A stretch of 64,000 nucleotides of DNA from Bifidobacterium oedipodis (lineage in GTDB: Bacteria; Actinomycetota; Actinomycetes; Actinomycetales; Bifidobacteriaceae). Both the position numbers and the translations under genes were made by a program. Location of the stretch: the NCBI RefSeq assembly GCF_012932425.1, contig NZ_JAAIII010000001.1, forward strand, positions 248,001 through 312,000, in the 5' to 3' direction. The notes beneath the pieces are model-generated. The model worked only from the letters and a program-made list of their open reading frames with translations, was not told the origin of the DNA and did not search any database. Positions 1 through 7,721 of the stretch are shown here, piece by piece (the stretch's first letter is position 1; each line of letters opens with the position of its first letter).

Positions 1-340
1 TCGCCAGCCCATGCTTGCCCATCTGCACCAGCATCAGGGTTGCGCCGACACACCCAAGAATGAATTCGATGCTGGGTAGAACGAGCATGGCCAGCACGGT
101 CCAAAAGCCGCGCATCAGCTCCGTCCACAGGATCACGATGGAGATCAGGGTGATGATCACCGTCGAGGAGAAGGTGCAGAAGTTCAACACTGCCGTGCGG
201 TCGCCGTTCTCGCGAAATCCTTCGAACAATACGAATACGATACCCGCCACGGTGACGACGACCTGCGACGCCACCAGCCACCTGCATACCGTATCGCCCA
301 GTTCGCGCCGGCCACGCGTGCGTTCCCTATGATGTCCCAT
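1..340 (-). CDS. Partial multi-pass membrane protein, cut by the left edge
   Basis: The reverse strand reads open from an ATG at 340 to the window edge (113 codons) without a stop. The visible N-terminus starts MGHHRERTRGRREL, a basic segment, followed by three hydrophobic stretches at about residues 22-42, 53-75 and 79-104. This fits a multi-pass membrane protein with its N-terminus in the cytoplasm. The ATG at 340 is preceded by AAGG at good spacing. Another in-frame ATG at 352 would add four residues but has no clear ribosome binding site. I do not recognise the family, and the C-terminal part lies outside the window. It is divergent from the acetyltransferase gene at 447. Confidence 0.6.
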   Translation of the reverse strand, partial: MGHHRERTRGRRELGDTVCRWLVASQVVVTVAGIVFVLFEGFRENGDRTAVLNFCTFSSTVIITLISIVILWTELMRGFWTVLAMLVLPSIEFILGCVGATLMLVQMGKHGLA

Positions 341-446
341 GCGCCTTATCATATGACGTGGCGCTGAGCGACGAATAGACGAATAAATAAGTGGAGTATA
401 TGTCGTATCATCGTCACCGGAATTCATTTACGTTAATGGGGGCGTT

Positions 447-965
447 ATGACGATTACTGTTATACCGATTGAGCCGAGATGGTTCAAAGAAAAAGCCGAA
501 GTGCAATCCATTACATGGCGTCAGACTTATGAGGGGACGTTGCCCCAAGATATTATTGAAGCCATCACGCCGGAATTCGCTTTGCAGCTCACTCGCCGCC
601 ATGCTCAGGGCGATCCGGGGCAGGCGGTGACATTGGTGGCTTTGGAAACCGATGAGATAAGCGGCGATGAGCACGTCATTGGTTTTGCCGAAGTACTGCG
701 GCATCCGCGTGAGCCCATGAATCATCCCGAAGCCGTCGAACTCGCCTCGCTCTACGTGTTGGCCGACCATCATCGCCACGGTGCCGGCCGCGCGCTGGTT
801 GAAGCTGCGGGCAACACATTCAACAATCCGAAACTGGCATTATGGGTGTTCGACGGTAATGCCAATGCCATAGCGTTCTACCAGCATATGGGATTCCATT
901 TCACCGGAGCTACTCAGGTTGAAGACGACGGCAGAAACGCTGAATCCGAAATGGTGAATTACTAG
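447..965 (+). CDS. GNAT-family N-acetyltransferase
   Basis: A 172-residue protein with the acetyl-CoA binding fold of the GNAT family. Motif A is visible as ELASLYVLADHH followed by HRHGAG at residues 109-114, the pyrophosphate-binding loop, and motif B as NANAIAFYQHMGF near residues 140-155. The C-terminus ends in a typical strand. The acceptor substrate cannot be told from sequence. Single-domain GNATs of this length acetylate small amines, amino-acid derivatives or protein N-termini. The start ATG follows a purine-rich GGGGGCG stretch. It is monocistronic, about 60 bp upstream of the toxin-antitoxin pair, with no terminator between them. Confidence 0.85.
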   Translation: MTITVIPIEPRWFKEKAEVQSITWRQTYEGTLPQDIIEAITPEFALQLTRRHAQGDPGQAVTLVALETDEISGDEHVIGFAEVLRHPREPMNHPEAVELASLYVLADHHRHGAGRALVEAAGNTFNNPKLALWVFDGNANAIAFYQHMGFHFTGATQVEDDGRNAESEMVNY

Positions 966-994
966 CTTGTTTCAAGGCATCGCGCCATTAAGAC

Positions 995-1012
995 TGCTAT
1001 ACTTGTATAGCA
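995..1012. promoter_or_regulatory. Palindromic operator overlapping the -10 box of the toxin-antitoxin operon
   Basis: TGCTATA (995-1001) and TATAGCA (1006-1012) form a perfect 7-bp inverted repeat around CTTG. The left arm and spacer contain TATACT (998-1003), a consensus -10 box, and the antitoxin start is 16 bp downstream of the repeat. This is where a RelB/DinJ-type antitoxin would bind to repress its own operon. I see no good -35 box. Binding is inferred. Confidence 0.65.
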
Positions 1013-1027
1013 ATATGGAGGTGTGCG

Positions 1028-1378
1028 ATGGCGACGATGCAAATGAATGTGCGATTGGATGCGGAATTAAAGCAACGCGGCGACAAGGTGCTGTCCGAAA
1101 AGGGCATCAGTCCGAGCGCCGCGGTGCGTTCATTATGGGAATACTTGGATCGCAATCGTGACCTTCCCGAGTTCATGACACGATCTGAAACGAACAGAGC
1201 GGAACGCAAGCGGCTTATCGCATGTGCAGCGGGTCGCGCAACTCGTGAGCTGCTTGACGCGAATATCATCGATAATGCTTCGTTTGGAGTGGATTATCTC
1301 TCCAATGAGACGCTTCAAAATTTGATGTACGACGAAAGGGCGGATGAGTATATTCGTCATCAAGGGGCCGAGGAGTGA
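1028..1378 (+). CDS. RelB/DinJ-family antitoxin
   Basis: A 116-residue protein whose N-terminus (MATMQMNVRLDAELK) has the alternating pattern of a ribbon-helix-helix DNA-binding strand, followed by GISPSAAVRSLWEYL, the helix region typical of RelB/DinJ antitoxins. The C-terminal half, rich in R and E, would be the toxin-wrapping segment. It is followed after 6 bp by a PIN-domain gene, so the pair forms a type II toxin-antitoxin operon, with the antitoxin expected to neutralise the toxin and repress the operon through the palindrome at 995-1012. GGAG sits at good distance from the ATG. At 116 residues it is a little longer than usual DinJ proteins. RelB-type antitoxins normally go with RelE/YafQ toxins, so the PIN partner is a less common pairing. 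Confidence 0.8.
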   Translation: MATMQMNVRLDAELKQRGDKVLSEKGISPSAAVRSLWEYLDRNRDLPEFMTRSETNRAERKRLIACAAGRATRELLDANIIDNASFGVDYLSNETLQNLMYDERADEYIRHQGAEE

Positions 1379-1384
1379 TGCATC

Positions 1385-1888
1385 ATGTCTGATCTGCCTC
1401 GTCGCAATCGCAGAATTCGTGTCATGGTGGATACCAATGTGGCGTTGAATTACGCTTTGGGTAACGAAGTGGTTGTTGACGAAATTCGATGTTTCCTGAA
1501 CACATGCGCGGATAAAGATATTGATGTATTGTTGACGGCCACGTCACTAAAAGACATGTTCTACATCATGCCGCGTGCGTACCGTCGCAAATTATCGCCC
1601 AACAGTATGAATTTGCCACAACATGAGCTGGATGCGCTGATTCGTGATGTTTCTTGGCATGCTATTCGTGATGCGATGGCGTTATATGGGATTGTGGGTG
1701 TTGATCAGGATGTTTGCGAGAGCGCTGTAGAACTGAGAAGACATCACCCTGATTTTGAAGACAACTTGGTGATGTCCGCAGCGGATTCAATGTCTGCTAA
1801 ATATGTCGTTACATATGACGGGCAGCTGATTAAACATTTTCCTGGAATCTGTATGACGCCAAAGCATGTCCTTGCTTGGCTAGGATGA
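1385..1888 (+). CDS. PIN-domain ribonuclease toxin
   Basis: A 167-residue PIN-domain protein, the presumed toxin partner of the RelB-like antitoxin. PIN toxins are magnesium-dependent ribonucleases that cut RNA or tRNA. The acidic metal site is intact: D16 in MVDTNVALN, D123/E125/D126 in the DFED motif, and D145 in VTYDGQL, the usual third site. The strand before D16 is basic (RRNRRIRV). The gap to the antitoxin gene is 6 bp, so the two are probably co-translated. The closest general type is the PIN_3 group rather than classical VapC. The base composition is less GC-rich than the neighbouring housekeeping genes, which fits acquisition as a mobile module. Confidence 0.82.
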   Translation: MSDLPRRNRRIRVMVDTNVALNYALGNEVVVDEIRCFLNTCADKDIDVLLTATSLKDMFYIMPRAYRRKLSPNSMNLPQHELDALIRDVSWHAIRDAMALYGIVGVDQDVCESAVELRRHHPDFEDNLVMSAADSMSAKYVVTYDGQLIKHFPGICMTPKHVLAWLG

Positions 1889-1943
1889 TCATATACAGCG
1901 GAACGCTTGACAATTGTCGTGGAATTGGCAAGGTTAAGCAGTA

Positions 1944-1999
1944 GTGATGTGGGTGGGCCCGGTCGCTGTTTGTTCAGCGACCGGGCCCACCCACATCAC
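1944..1999. terminator. Bidirectional terminator between the PIN toxin gene and thrC
   Basis: A perfect 25-bp inverted repeat (1944-1968 and 1975-1999) around a 6-nt TTTGTT loop, very GC-rich. It lies between two convergent genes and can serve both. It lacks a long T-run on either side. Confidence 0.85.
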
Positions 2000-2012
2000 A
2001 TTGGTTTGGATA

Positions 2013-3503
2013 TTACAGTTGCGAAGCGGCGGAGGCGACGAAACGTTCCATATCGTCGATGTCCACCACGGTGTCGAAACGCACGTCAGCGTTCTCCAAG
2101 CCGCGCAGTGCGGCCGGGGCGGTTGTGCCGGTTTCGCGAGCAAGCACATCCATGCACTCGAAGTCGGTGCCGGTCGCATCGAAGCCGAGTGATTCATTGA
2201 CCACGCGCGGGAACTTATAGGGGCTGGCGGTGGACAGCAGCACACGCGGGGTAAGCGGGTCGCGTGGCATCTGTTCCAGCAGATAGTAGCCGCAGGCGGT
2301 ATGTGGGTCGATCACATAGTGGTTCTTGTCCCAGCAATGCTTGATCGATTCGCGCACCTGATCCTCATCGGCCCAGCCGGTGCCGAAAATCTGGCGAATG
2401 CGAGCCAGCAGCGTGTCCGGAACCTCGTAGGCACCCCACTGGTTGAGATCATTCATCAGCATGGCAATCAGACGAGTGTCACCATCGGAGAGGTAGTAGA
2501 GCATACGCTCAAGATTCGAGGAAATAAGAATATCCATCGAAGGGCTGATGGTCTGGAAGAACGGGCGCTGACGGTTGTAGGTGCCGGTGGTCAGGAAGTC
2601 GAACAGCACATTGTTCTTGTCGGAGGCGACGACCAGATGCTTGACGGGCAGGCCCAGCAGCTTGGCGTAGTAGCCAGCGAGAATATCGCCGAAGTTACCG
2701 GTCGGTACCACGAACTCCACTTCGTCGCCCACATTGATGGTCTGGGCCTCCAGCAGCTGCGCGTAGGCGGAGAAGTAGTAGACAACCTGCGGCACCAGAC
2801 GACCCACGTTAATCGAGTTGGCGGAGGAGAGCACCACATGCGCATCAGAGGCAAGCTGGTCGGCCAATGCCTTGTCGCCGAAAATGCGCTTGACCGCGGA
2901 CTGTGCGTCATCAAAGTTGCCCTTGACGGCGGCTACGTTCACATTGGCGCCCAGCTGCGTGGTCATCTGCAGCTCCTGCACCTGGCTCACCTTGCCTTCG
3001 GGGTAGAAGACGGTGATTGCGGTGCCCGGCGCATCAGCGAAACCGGCCAGTGCGGCCTTGCCGGTGTCGCCGGAGGTGGCGGTCAGAATCATGATCTTCT
3101 CATCCGGGTCGCCGTCGGCCGGGGTGGTGTGGGCCATGAAACGGGGAAGAATTTGCAGAGCCACATCCTTGAATGCGGAGGTTGGGCCATTGAACAGTTC
3201 GAGAATGTAATCATCGCCCAACGGCTTCAATGGGGTGATGCGTTCGTCCGACCACTGCGAACCGTAGGCGTCGGCGATGCACTGTGCCAGCTCGGCTTCG
3301 GTGAAGTCCGGCAGCAGTGCGCCCAGCACTTCGGCAGCGATCTGCTGATAGGTCTTGCCGGGTAGCGAGGCGATATCCACCTTGGTTTCTCCCAGCGAAT
3401 CGGAAACGAACAGGCCACCGTCATCGGCGATGCCCTTTCGGATCGCCTGCTTGGCGGTCAGCGAATCGGTGGTGCTACGAGTGGAATGGAACGTGGTCGT
3501 CAC
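2013..3503 (-). CDS. thrC: Threonine synthase
   Basis: A 496-residue pyridoxal-phosphate enzyme that converts O-phospho-L-homoserine to L-threonine, the last step of threonine synthesis. The PLP lysine is K112 in GPTSAFKDVALQ, and the glycine-rich phosphate loop (TATSGDTGKAAL) follows about 35 residues later. The length and the N-terminal segment MTTTFHSTRSTTDSLTAKQA match the long E. coli/yeast-type class rather than the shorter plant/Bacillus type. The start is GTG at 3503, preceded by AAAGGATT at proper spacing. A TAGACT -10-like box lies at 3543-3548 on the reverse strand. It is monocistronic, convergent with the toxin gene and divergent from proA. Confidence 0.96.
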   Translation of the reverse strand: MTTTFHSTRSTTDSLTAKQAIRKGIADDGGLFVSDSLGETKVDIASLPGKTYQQIAAEVLGALLPDFTEAELAQCIADAYGSQWSDERITPLKPLGDDYILELFNGPTSAFKDVALQILPRFMAHTTPADGDPDEKIMILTATSGDTGKAALAGFADAPGTAITVFYPEGKVSQVQELQMTTQLGANVNVAAVKGNFDDAQSAVKRIFGDKALADQLASDAHVVLSSANSINVGRLVPQVVYYFSAYAQLLEAQTINVGDEVEFVVPTGNFGDILAGYYAKLLGLPVKHLVVASDKNNVLFDFLTTGTYNRQRPFFQTISPSMDILISSNLERMLYYLSDGDTRLIAMLMNDLNQWGAYEVPDTLLARIRQIFGTGWADEDQVRESIKHCWDKNHYVIDPHTACGYYLLEQMPRDPLTPRVLLSTASPYKFPRVVNESLGFDATGTDFECMDVLARETGTTAPAALRGLENADVRFDTVVDIDDMERFVASAASQL

Positions 3504-3662
3504 GGCGAATCCTTTGAGCTTTGCGGGGTAAGAAACGCTACAAGTCTACCGTGGGCCGTGGGCAGAGTAGGGGCATGGCCCGAATGGTGAGGCGGCGCGC
3601 TGCATGCCGTGTTTCAGACGGTTGCCCACAAGCAGGCAAGGTTTGGTTTATTCTTAAGGGTT

Positions 3663-4976
3663 ATGGCAGATGAATTGAATCGTGAGGTGTTCGACGCGGT
3701 ATGCGCCCAGGCCGACGCCGCCGCACGGGCTCAGCAACGCTTGGCCCAGTCGCATACGCAGGCCAAGAACGAGCTATTGATGGCCATCGCCGATGCGCTC
3801 ATTGAGCATGCGGCGGATATCGAAGCCGCCAACGCACTTGACATGCGTGCCGCTGAAGACGACGGCATGGATGCAGGCAAACTTGATCGACTGCTTTTCG
3901 ATAGCCCACGCGTGCTTGCTGCGGCCCAGGGCGTGCGCCATGTGGCCACGCTGCCTGACCCGGTCGGCCAGATTGTGCGCGGCTACAAGTTGGAAAACGG
4001 TCTGCGACTCACCCAGACCCGAGTGCCGATGGGTGTGATCGGCATGATTTACGAGGCTCGTCCGAACGTCACCGTCGATGTGGCCAGTCTGTGCCTCAAA
4101 TCCGGTAACGCTGCGCTGCTGCGTGGCGGGCATGCCGCCGAAAACACTAATGCAGCCACCTTGGATGTTATCGCTTCAGTTTTGCAGTCCCACGGATTCG
4201 ACCCTGCTTTGGTGCAATCTGTCGACCGCCATGGGCGTGCGGGTGCAACCGCCATGATGGAGGCGCGCGGACATATCGATGTGCTGGTGCCACGCGGCGG
4301 CGCAGGTCTGATTCAGGCCGTTGTACGCAACTCCAAAGTGCCGGTGATTGAAACCGGTGCCGGCAACGTACATATCTACGTCGATAAATCCGGTGACTTC
4401 ACCAAAGCCATCCCGATTATTCTTAACGCCAAAACCCAGCGCGTCGGCGTATGCAACGCCGCCGAAAAACTGCTGGTGCATCAGGATATTGCCGAGCAGT
4501 TCCTGCCGTTGGCCGCCGACGCGCTATTCGCCGCCGGCGTGGAACTGCATGCCGATGAACAAAGCTATCGCATCATTGCGGGCTCGCCGGCTGGTGCAGA
4601 CGCAGGTGTGACCGGCGAGTTGCTTAAGCACGCCACCGATGAGGATTGGGATACTGAATACCTCGCCCTGACCATGGGCGTCAAAGTGGTTGCCAGCCTT
4701 GACGAGGCCATCCGCCACATCAACCAGCACTCCACCGGACACACGGAATCCATCATTGCTGAGGATTATGAGGCCATCGAGGATTTCACCCAGCGCATTG
4801 ATTCGGCGGTGGTAATGGCCAATGCCTCCACTCGTTTTACCGATGGGGGAGTATTCGGTTTTGGCGCGGAACTGGGCATTTCCACGCAGAAAATGCATGC
4901 GCGCGGGCCTATGGGCCTGACGGAAATGACCACCACCAAATGGATCGGCTACGGAACAGGGCAGGTGCGAGCATGA
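3663..4976 (+). CDS. proA: Gamma-glutamyl phosphate reductase
   Basis: ProA reduces L-glutamyl-5-phosphate with NADPH to glutamate-5-semialdehyde, the second step of proline synthesis. The protein has 437 residues from the ATG at 3663 ([10 protein letters not shown]), near the usual 415-440. Aldehyde-dehydrogenase-fold motifs are visible: [29 protein letters not shown], and the catalytic cysteine region [15 protein letters not shown]. An in-frame ATG 54 bp upstream would add a poorly conserved extension, so I prefer 3663, although the AAGGG before it is only 2 nt away. The stop overlaps the next start by 4 bp (ATGA), so proA, the unknown gene and nadD form a translationally coupled operon. 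proB is not in the window. Confidence 0.95.
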   Translation: MADELNREVFDAVCAQADAAARAQQRLAQSHTQAKNELLMAIADALIEHAADIEAANALDMRAAEDDGMDAGKLDRLLFDSPRVLAAAQGVRHVATLPDPVGQIVRGYKLENGLRLTQTRVPMGVIGMIYEARPNVTVDVASLCLKSGNAALLRGGHAAENTNAATLDVIASVLQSHGFDPALVQSVDRHGRAGATAMMEARGHIDVLVPRGGAGLIQAVVRNSKVPVIETGAGNVHIYVDKSGDFTKAIPIILNAKTQRVGVCNAAEKLLVHQDIAEQFLPLAADALFAAGVELHADEQSYRIIAGSPAGADAGVTGELLKHATDEDWDTEYLALTMGVKVVASLDEAIRHINQHSTGHTESIIAEDYEAIEDFTQRIDSAVVMANASTRFTDGGVFGFGAELGISTQKMHARGPMGLTEMTTTKWIGYGTGQVRA

Positions 4977-5545
4977 GCGATAACGCAACGAATACATCCG
5001 CTTCGGCTTTGCGAGCGGCGGCGTTGCGCCCCGATCTTGATTTGAACGATATGCGGCTGGGATTGAAAATCGCAGCCGAACGGTTGAGCATCGTACGCTA
5101 TGTGTTCCTCGTGCAGATTGAGGATGGTATCGCTTCCGCAGCCCAGCGTGCATCGCTTGAATATGCGGATGCCGTGCTGATTGGTTGGCCCGAAACCGAT
5201 TCGCCCGAGGTTGTGGATCTGGATGAGGCGCAGCTCAAAGTCGTTCGCGAGCACATGATGCTGATGGAAGGCTATATCGCCAAATTCAGCCATATGGAGC
5301 ATGACGGCGACCTTGATGGCATGACCGACACGCTGATTCGCATCACCGAACGCGTGGCGGAGATTCGTCAGCTCTATCAGCCGGGCTTCCCGCTGCCCAC
5401 CTTCGCCGAAATCCGCCGCGTGGTGCAGGACGAATGGGATGAAGATATGGACAAAATCGATCCCAAAGATGCCAGCCCCACTGCCGATGAACTCGAGAAA
5501 GAAACCGAGGACGTCGATCGTGACGCCGGCGAACAGGGACGTTAA
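4973..5545 (+). CDS. Conserved hypothetical protein between proA and nadD
   Basis: A 190-residue soluble protein of unknown function. The start at 4973 ([10 protein letters not shown]) is set by the ATGA overlap with proA. Residues 20-150 are mostly helical with no signal peptide or membrane segment. The C-terminal 35 residues are very acidic ([21 protein letters not shown]) and probably disordered. I see no catalytic motif. The tight coupling with proA upstream and nadD 2 bp downstream suggests a conserved operon, and many bifidobacterial genomes have an unnamed protein here. No function can be assigned from sequence. Confidence 0.8.
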   Translation: MSDNATNTSASALRAAALRPDLDLNDMRLGLKIAAERLSIVRYVFLVQIEDGIASAAQRASLEYADAVLIGWPETDSPEVVDLDEAQLKVVREHMMLMEGYIAKFSHMEHDGDLDGMTDTLIRITERVAEIRQLYQPGFPLPTFAEIRRVVQDEWDEDMDKIDPKDASPTADELEKETEDVDRDAGEQGR

Positions 5546-5547
5546 CG

Positions 5548-6267
5548 ATGGATGAGCGAGAACCGACCGAAATCATCGCTGTGACACAAGGCGAATCAAC
5601 GCGACGCATGTCCGATTTATCACAGCAAGGCGGCACGCAGCGTCGCGGGCATCTTTCCGCCCGTGGCAACTGGCATACCCGCCTGCGAATCGGCATCATG
5701 GGCGGCACCTTCGATCCGATTCATAACGGCCACCTTGTCGCTGCCTCCGAAGTGGCGTGGGTATATGACCTTGACGAGGTGATATTCGTGCCCACCGGTC
5801 GGCCGGTGTTCAAACTCGACAAGCATGTCACCAACGCCGAAGACCGTTATCTGATGACCGTGATCGCCACGGCATCCAACCCGAAATTTACTGTTTCCCG
5901 CGTGGATATCGACCGTCCAGGCGTGACCTACACCATCGACACGCTGCGCGACATTCGCCGCCAGCATCCGGACGCCGAACTGTTCTTCATCACCGGTGCG
6001 GACGCCGTGGCCGAAATCATGCAGTGGAAGGACGCCGAGCGCATGTGGGAGCTCGCCCACTTCGTGGCCGTCACACGCCCCGGATACTCGTCGCCGGACG
6101 GGGTGACCTTGCCCGAAGGCAAGGTGGACACCTTGGAAATTCCTGCCCTGGCCATCTCATCAACCGACGTACGTCGCCGTGCCGAACACGACGAACCAGT
6201 GTGGTACCTCGTGCCCGATGGCGTGGTGCAGTACATCGGCAAACACGGACTGTACCATCGCGAATAA
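5548..6267 (+). CDS. nadD: Nicotinate-nucleotide adenylyltransferase
   Basis: NadD joins ATP to nicotinate mononucleotide to make deamido-NAD, an essential NAD synthesis step. The nucleotidyltransferase signature [11 protein letters not shown] starts at residue 52 and the second nucleotide site ISSTDVRRR lies near residue 203. The catalytic core alone is about 190 residues. This protein has 239 because the first 48 residues ([10 protein letters not shown] onward) form a polar leader before RIGIMGGTF. The start at 5548 lies 2 bp after the upstream stop. A later start at 5608 (MSDLSQQGG) is possible. It is the last gene of the proA operon and is followed by a hairpin. Confidence 0.93.
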   Translation: MDEREPTEIIAVTQGESTRRMSDLSQQGGTQRRGHLSARGNWHTRLRIGIMGGTFDPIHNGHLVAASEVAWVYDLDEVIFVPTGRPVFKLDKHVTNAEDRYLMTVIATASNPKFTVSRVDIDRPGVTYTIDTLRDIRRQHPDAELFFITGADAVAEIMQWKDAERMWELAHFVAVTRPGYSSPDGVTLPEGKVDTLEIPALAISSTDVRRRAEHDEPVWYLVPDGVVQYIGKHGLYHRE

Positions 6268-6301
6268 GCCGATCGCCGGGCAGCAGGACGGCCCGGCTAA
6301 T

Positions 6302-6336
6302 TTCCCGCCAGTCTCCTCCATGTGCGCTGGCGGGAA
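6302..6336. terminator. Hairpin terminator between nadD and the GH3 gene
   Basis: TTCCCGCCAG (6302-6311) pairs with CTGGCGGGAA (6327-6336) around a 15-nt loop. It lies between convergent genes. AGAAT follows on the plus strand with no T-run, so it may be a weak or factor-assisted terminator. Confidence 0.65.
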
Positions 6337-6339
6337 GAA

Positions 6340-7650
6340 TCATTGTGCAAGACCCATACGGAATTTCAGGGTTATAACACGTTCGGCGGCTCGGGTCGCC
6401 TTGTCCGCGAACGCCGGATCGGCGGCTGCGCGAGCGTTCAAACCGTCCAGAATAGGTGCGATGTAATCCGACTGCCCAATGCACGCCAGATCACCGCCCG
6501 CCTCGATCAGTTTCACTCCTAATTGGGTGGTATCGTAGCCGCTGACGGCCGCCGCTGACAGCGAATCCGAAGTGATGACGCCCTCATAGTTCAGATCGCC
6601 GCGAATATGCCCATCGATGATGGTGGAGGAGAACACCGCAGGATTATTCGGGTCGATGGCCTGATACGTAGCCAAGGCCATCATCACCATGGCCGGATCG
6701 GAGTCGCTGATCACCCGGTCAAATGCGCCGGCTTCGGGACCGCTGAGCACGGTGGTCGTATCAAGAATGCCGTCGGCAGTGAAATCGGTGTTACCGGTTA
6801 CCGCACCCAGACCTGGATAATGTTTGATCGCGCTCTGCACCCCAGCTTGGCGCATCCCCTCCACGAATGCGATGGCATGCTCAGCATTACCGGACGCATC
6901 CAAACCAAAATCACGGTTGAGCGCGCCAATGGGCGCATTCGACCAGCGATCCGTCGTCACCGTGCCCGCCACCGGTGCCAAATCGACATTGATACCAGCC
7001 TGCGCAAGCTGCTCGCCCCATGTCTTCGCCGAATCGCACAGCTGGTCGGCGCTCATCGCACCCTGGGCTGTGGCGGAGGGCATCGTATCGAACCCCGGGC
7101 CGGTCAGATGCTGTACCAAGCCACCCTCCTGATCGGTGGTGACTAAAAGACGGTTGCCTGCAGGCGCATACGATTGCAATTGGTCGACCGCCGTTCGCAC
7201 TTGAGCGGTGCCACCGGTCCAATTGCCGATAATCAGCACCGACCCTGCATACCGGTCGGCGATAACGGATTGCAAAGAGGCCGGATCCGTACCGGCAAAT
7301 AGGGGCACCATCACCAGTTGGCCAATGCGCTCCTCCAAACTCATAGCCGCCACAGCCCGGCGCGCCTTGGCTTCATCTGACATATCCGGCGCGGGCGCGG
7401 CGGAACGGATCAGTGCGTCTGGTGCATTACCCGTCTGAGTGTCGGGGGCGGAGGATAGTGAATTTCCCGGCGCTGTGGCATCATGCCTCAGCCATGATCT
7501 GAAGCCTGCGGACGTCCAACCATAGGCGAAAACGCACGTCAGTACGATAGCCAGTACGCACGCCACCGAAACAATCACTAATCCGAGACGCTTGGACTTA
7601 CGCGTTGTGGAAACGGATGGAGCCATATGCTGTGAACGTTGCTTCCTCAT
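6340..7650 (-). CDS. Membrane-anchored GH3-family protein, NagZ-like with an altered active site
   Basis: A 436-residue protein with one N-terminal membrane segment (about 21-43, GLVIVSVACVLAIVLTCVFAY), a Pro/Ala/Ser-rich linker to about 90, and a GH3 TIM barrel (about 95-430). Sugar-binding motifs of beta-N-acetylhexosaminidases are present (TTDQEGGLVQ, SAIKHYPG at 274-280, nucleophile D362 in VITSDSLS). However, the Asp-x-His dyad that acts as acid/base in NagZ reads N287-T-D289 here, GHG reads GLG, and the later MTAH-type histidine is also lost. It may have changed specificity or be a non-catalytic binding protein at the cell envelope. M1 at 7650 or M9 at 7626 could be the start, and neither has a strong ribosome binding site. 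It is divergent from the UPF0182 gene. Confidence 0.8.
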   Translation of the reverse strand: MRKQRSQHMAPSVSTTRKSKRLGLVIVSVACVLAIVLTCVFAYGWTSAGFRSWLRHDATAPGNSLSSAPDTQTGNAPDALIRSAAPAPDMSDEAKARRAVAAMSLEERIGQLVMVPLFAGTDPASLQSVIADRYAGSVLIIGNWTGGTAQVRTAVDQLQSYAPAGNRLLVTTDQEGGLVQHLTGPGFDTMPSATAQGAMSADQLCDSAKTWGEQLAQAGINVDLAPVAGTVTTDRWSNAPIGALNRDFGLDASGNAEHAIAFVEGMRQAGVQSAIKHYPGLGAVTGNTDFTADGILDTTTVLSGPEAGAFDRVISDSDPAMVMMALATYQAIDPNNPAVFSSTIIDGHIRGDLNYEGVITSDSLSAAAVSGYDTTQLGVKLIEAGGDLACIGQSDYIAPILDGLNARAAADPAFADKATRAAERVITLKFRMGLAQ

Positions 7651-7721
7651 GATGTCGATTATGACAGAGTTCTTGTGCTCCGGGCGTAAGCGAACTCCCA
7701 GCCTTTCGATAGGCTATTGCC

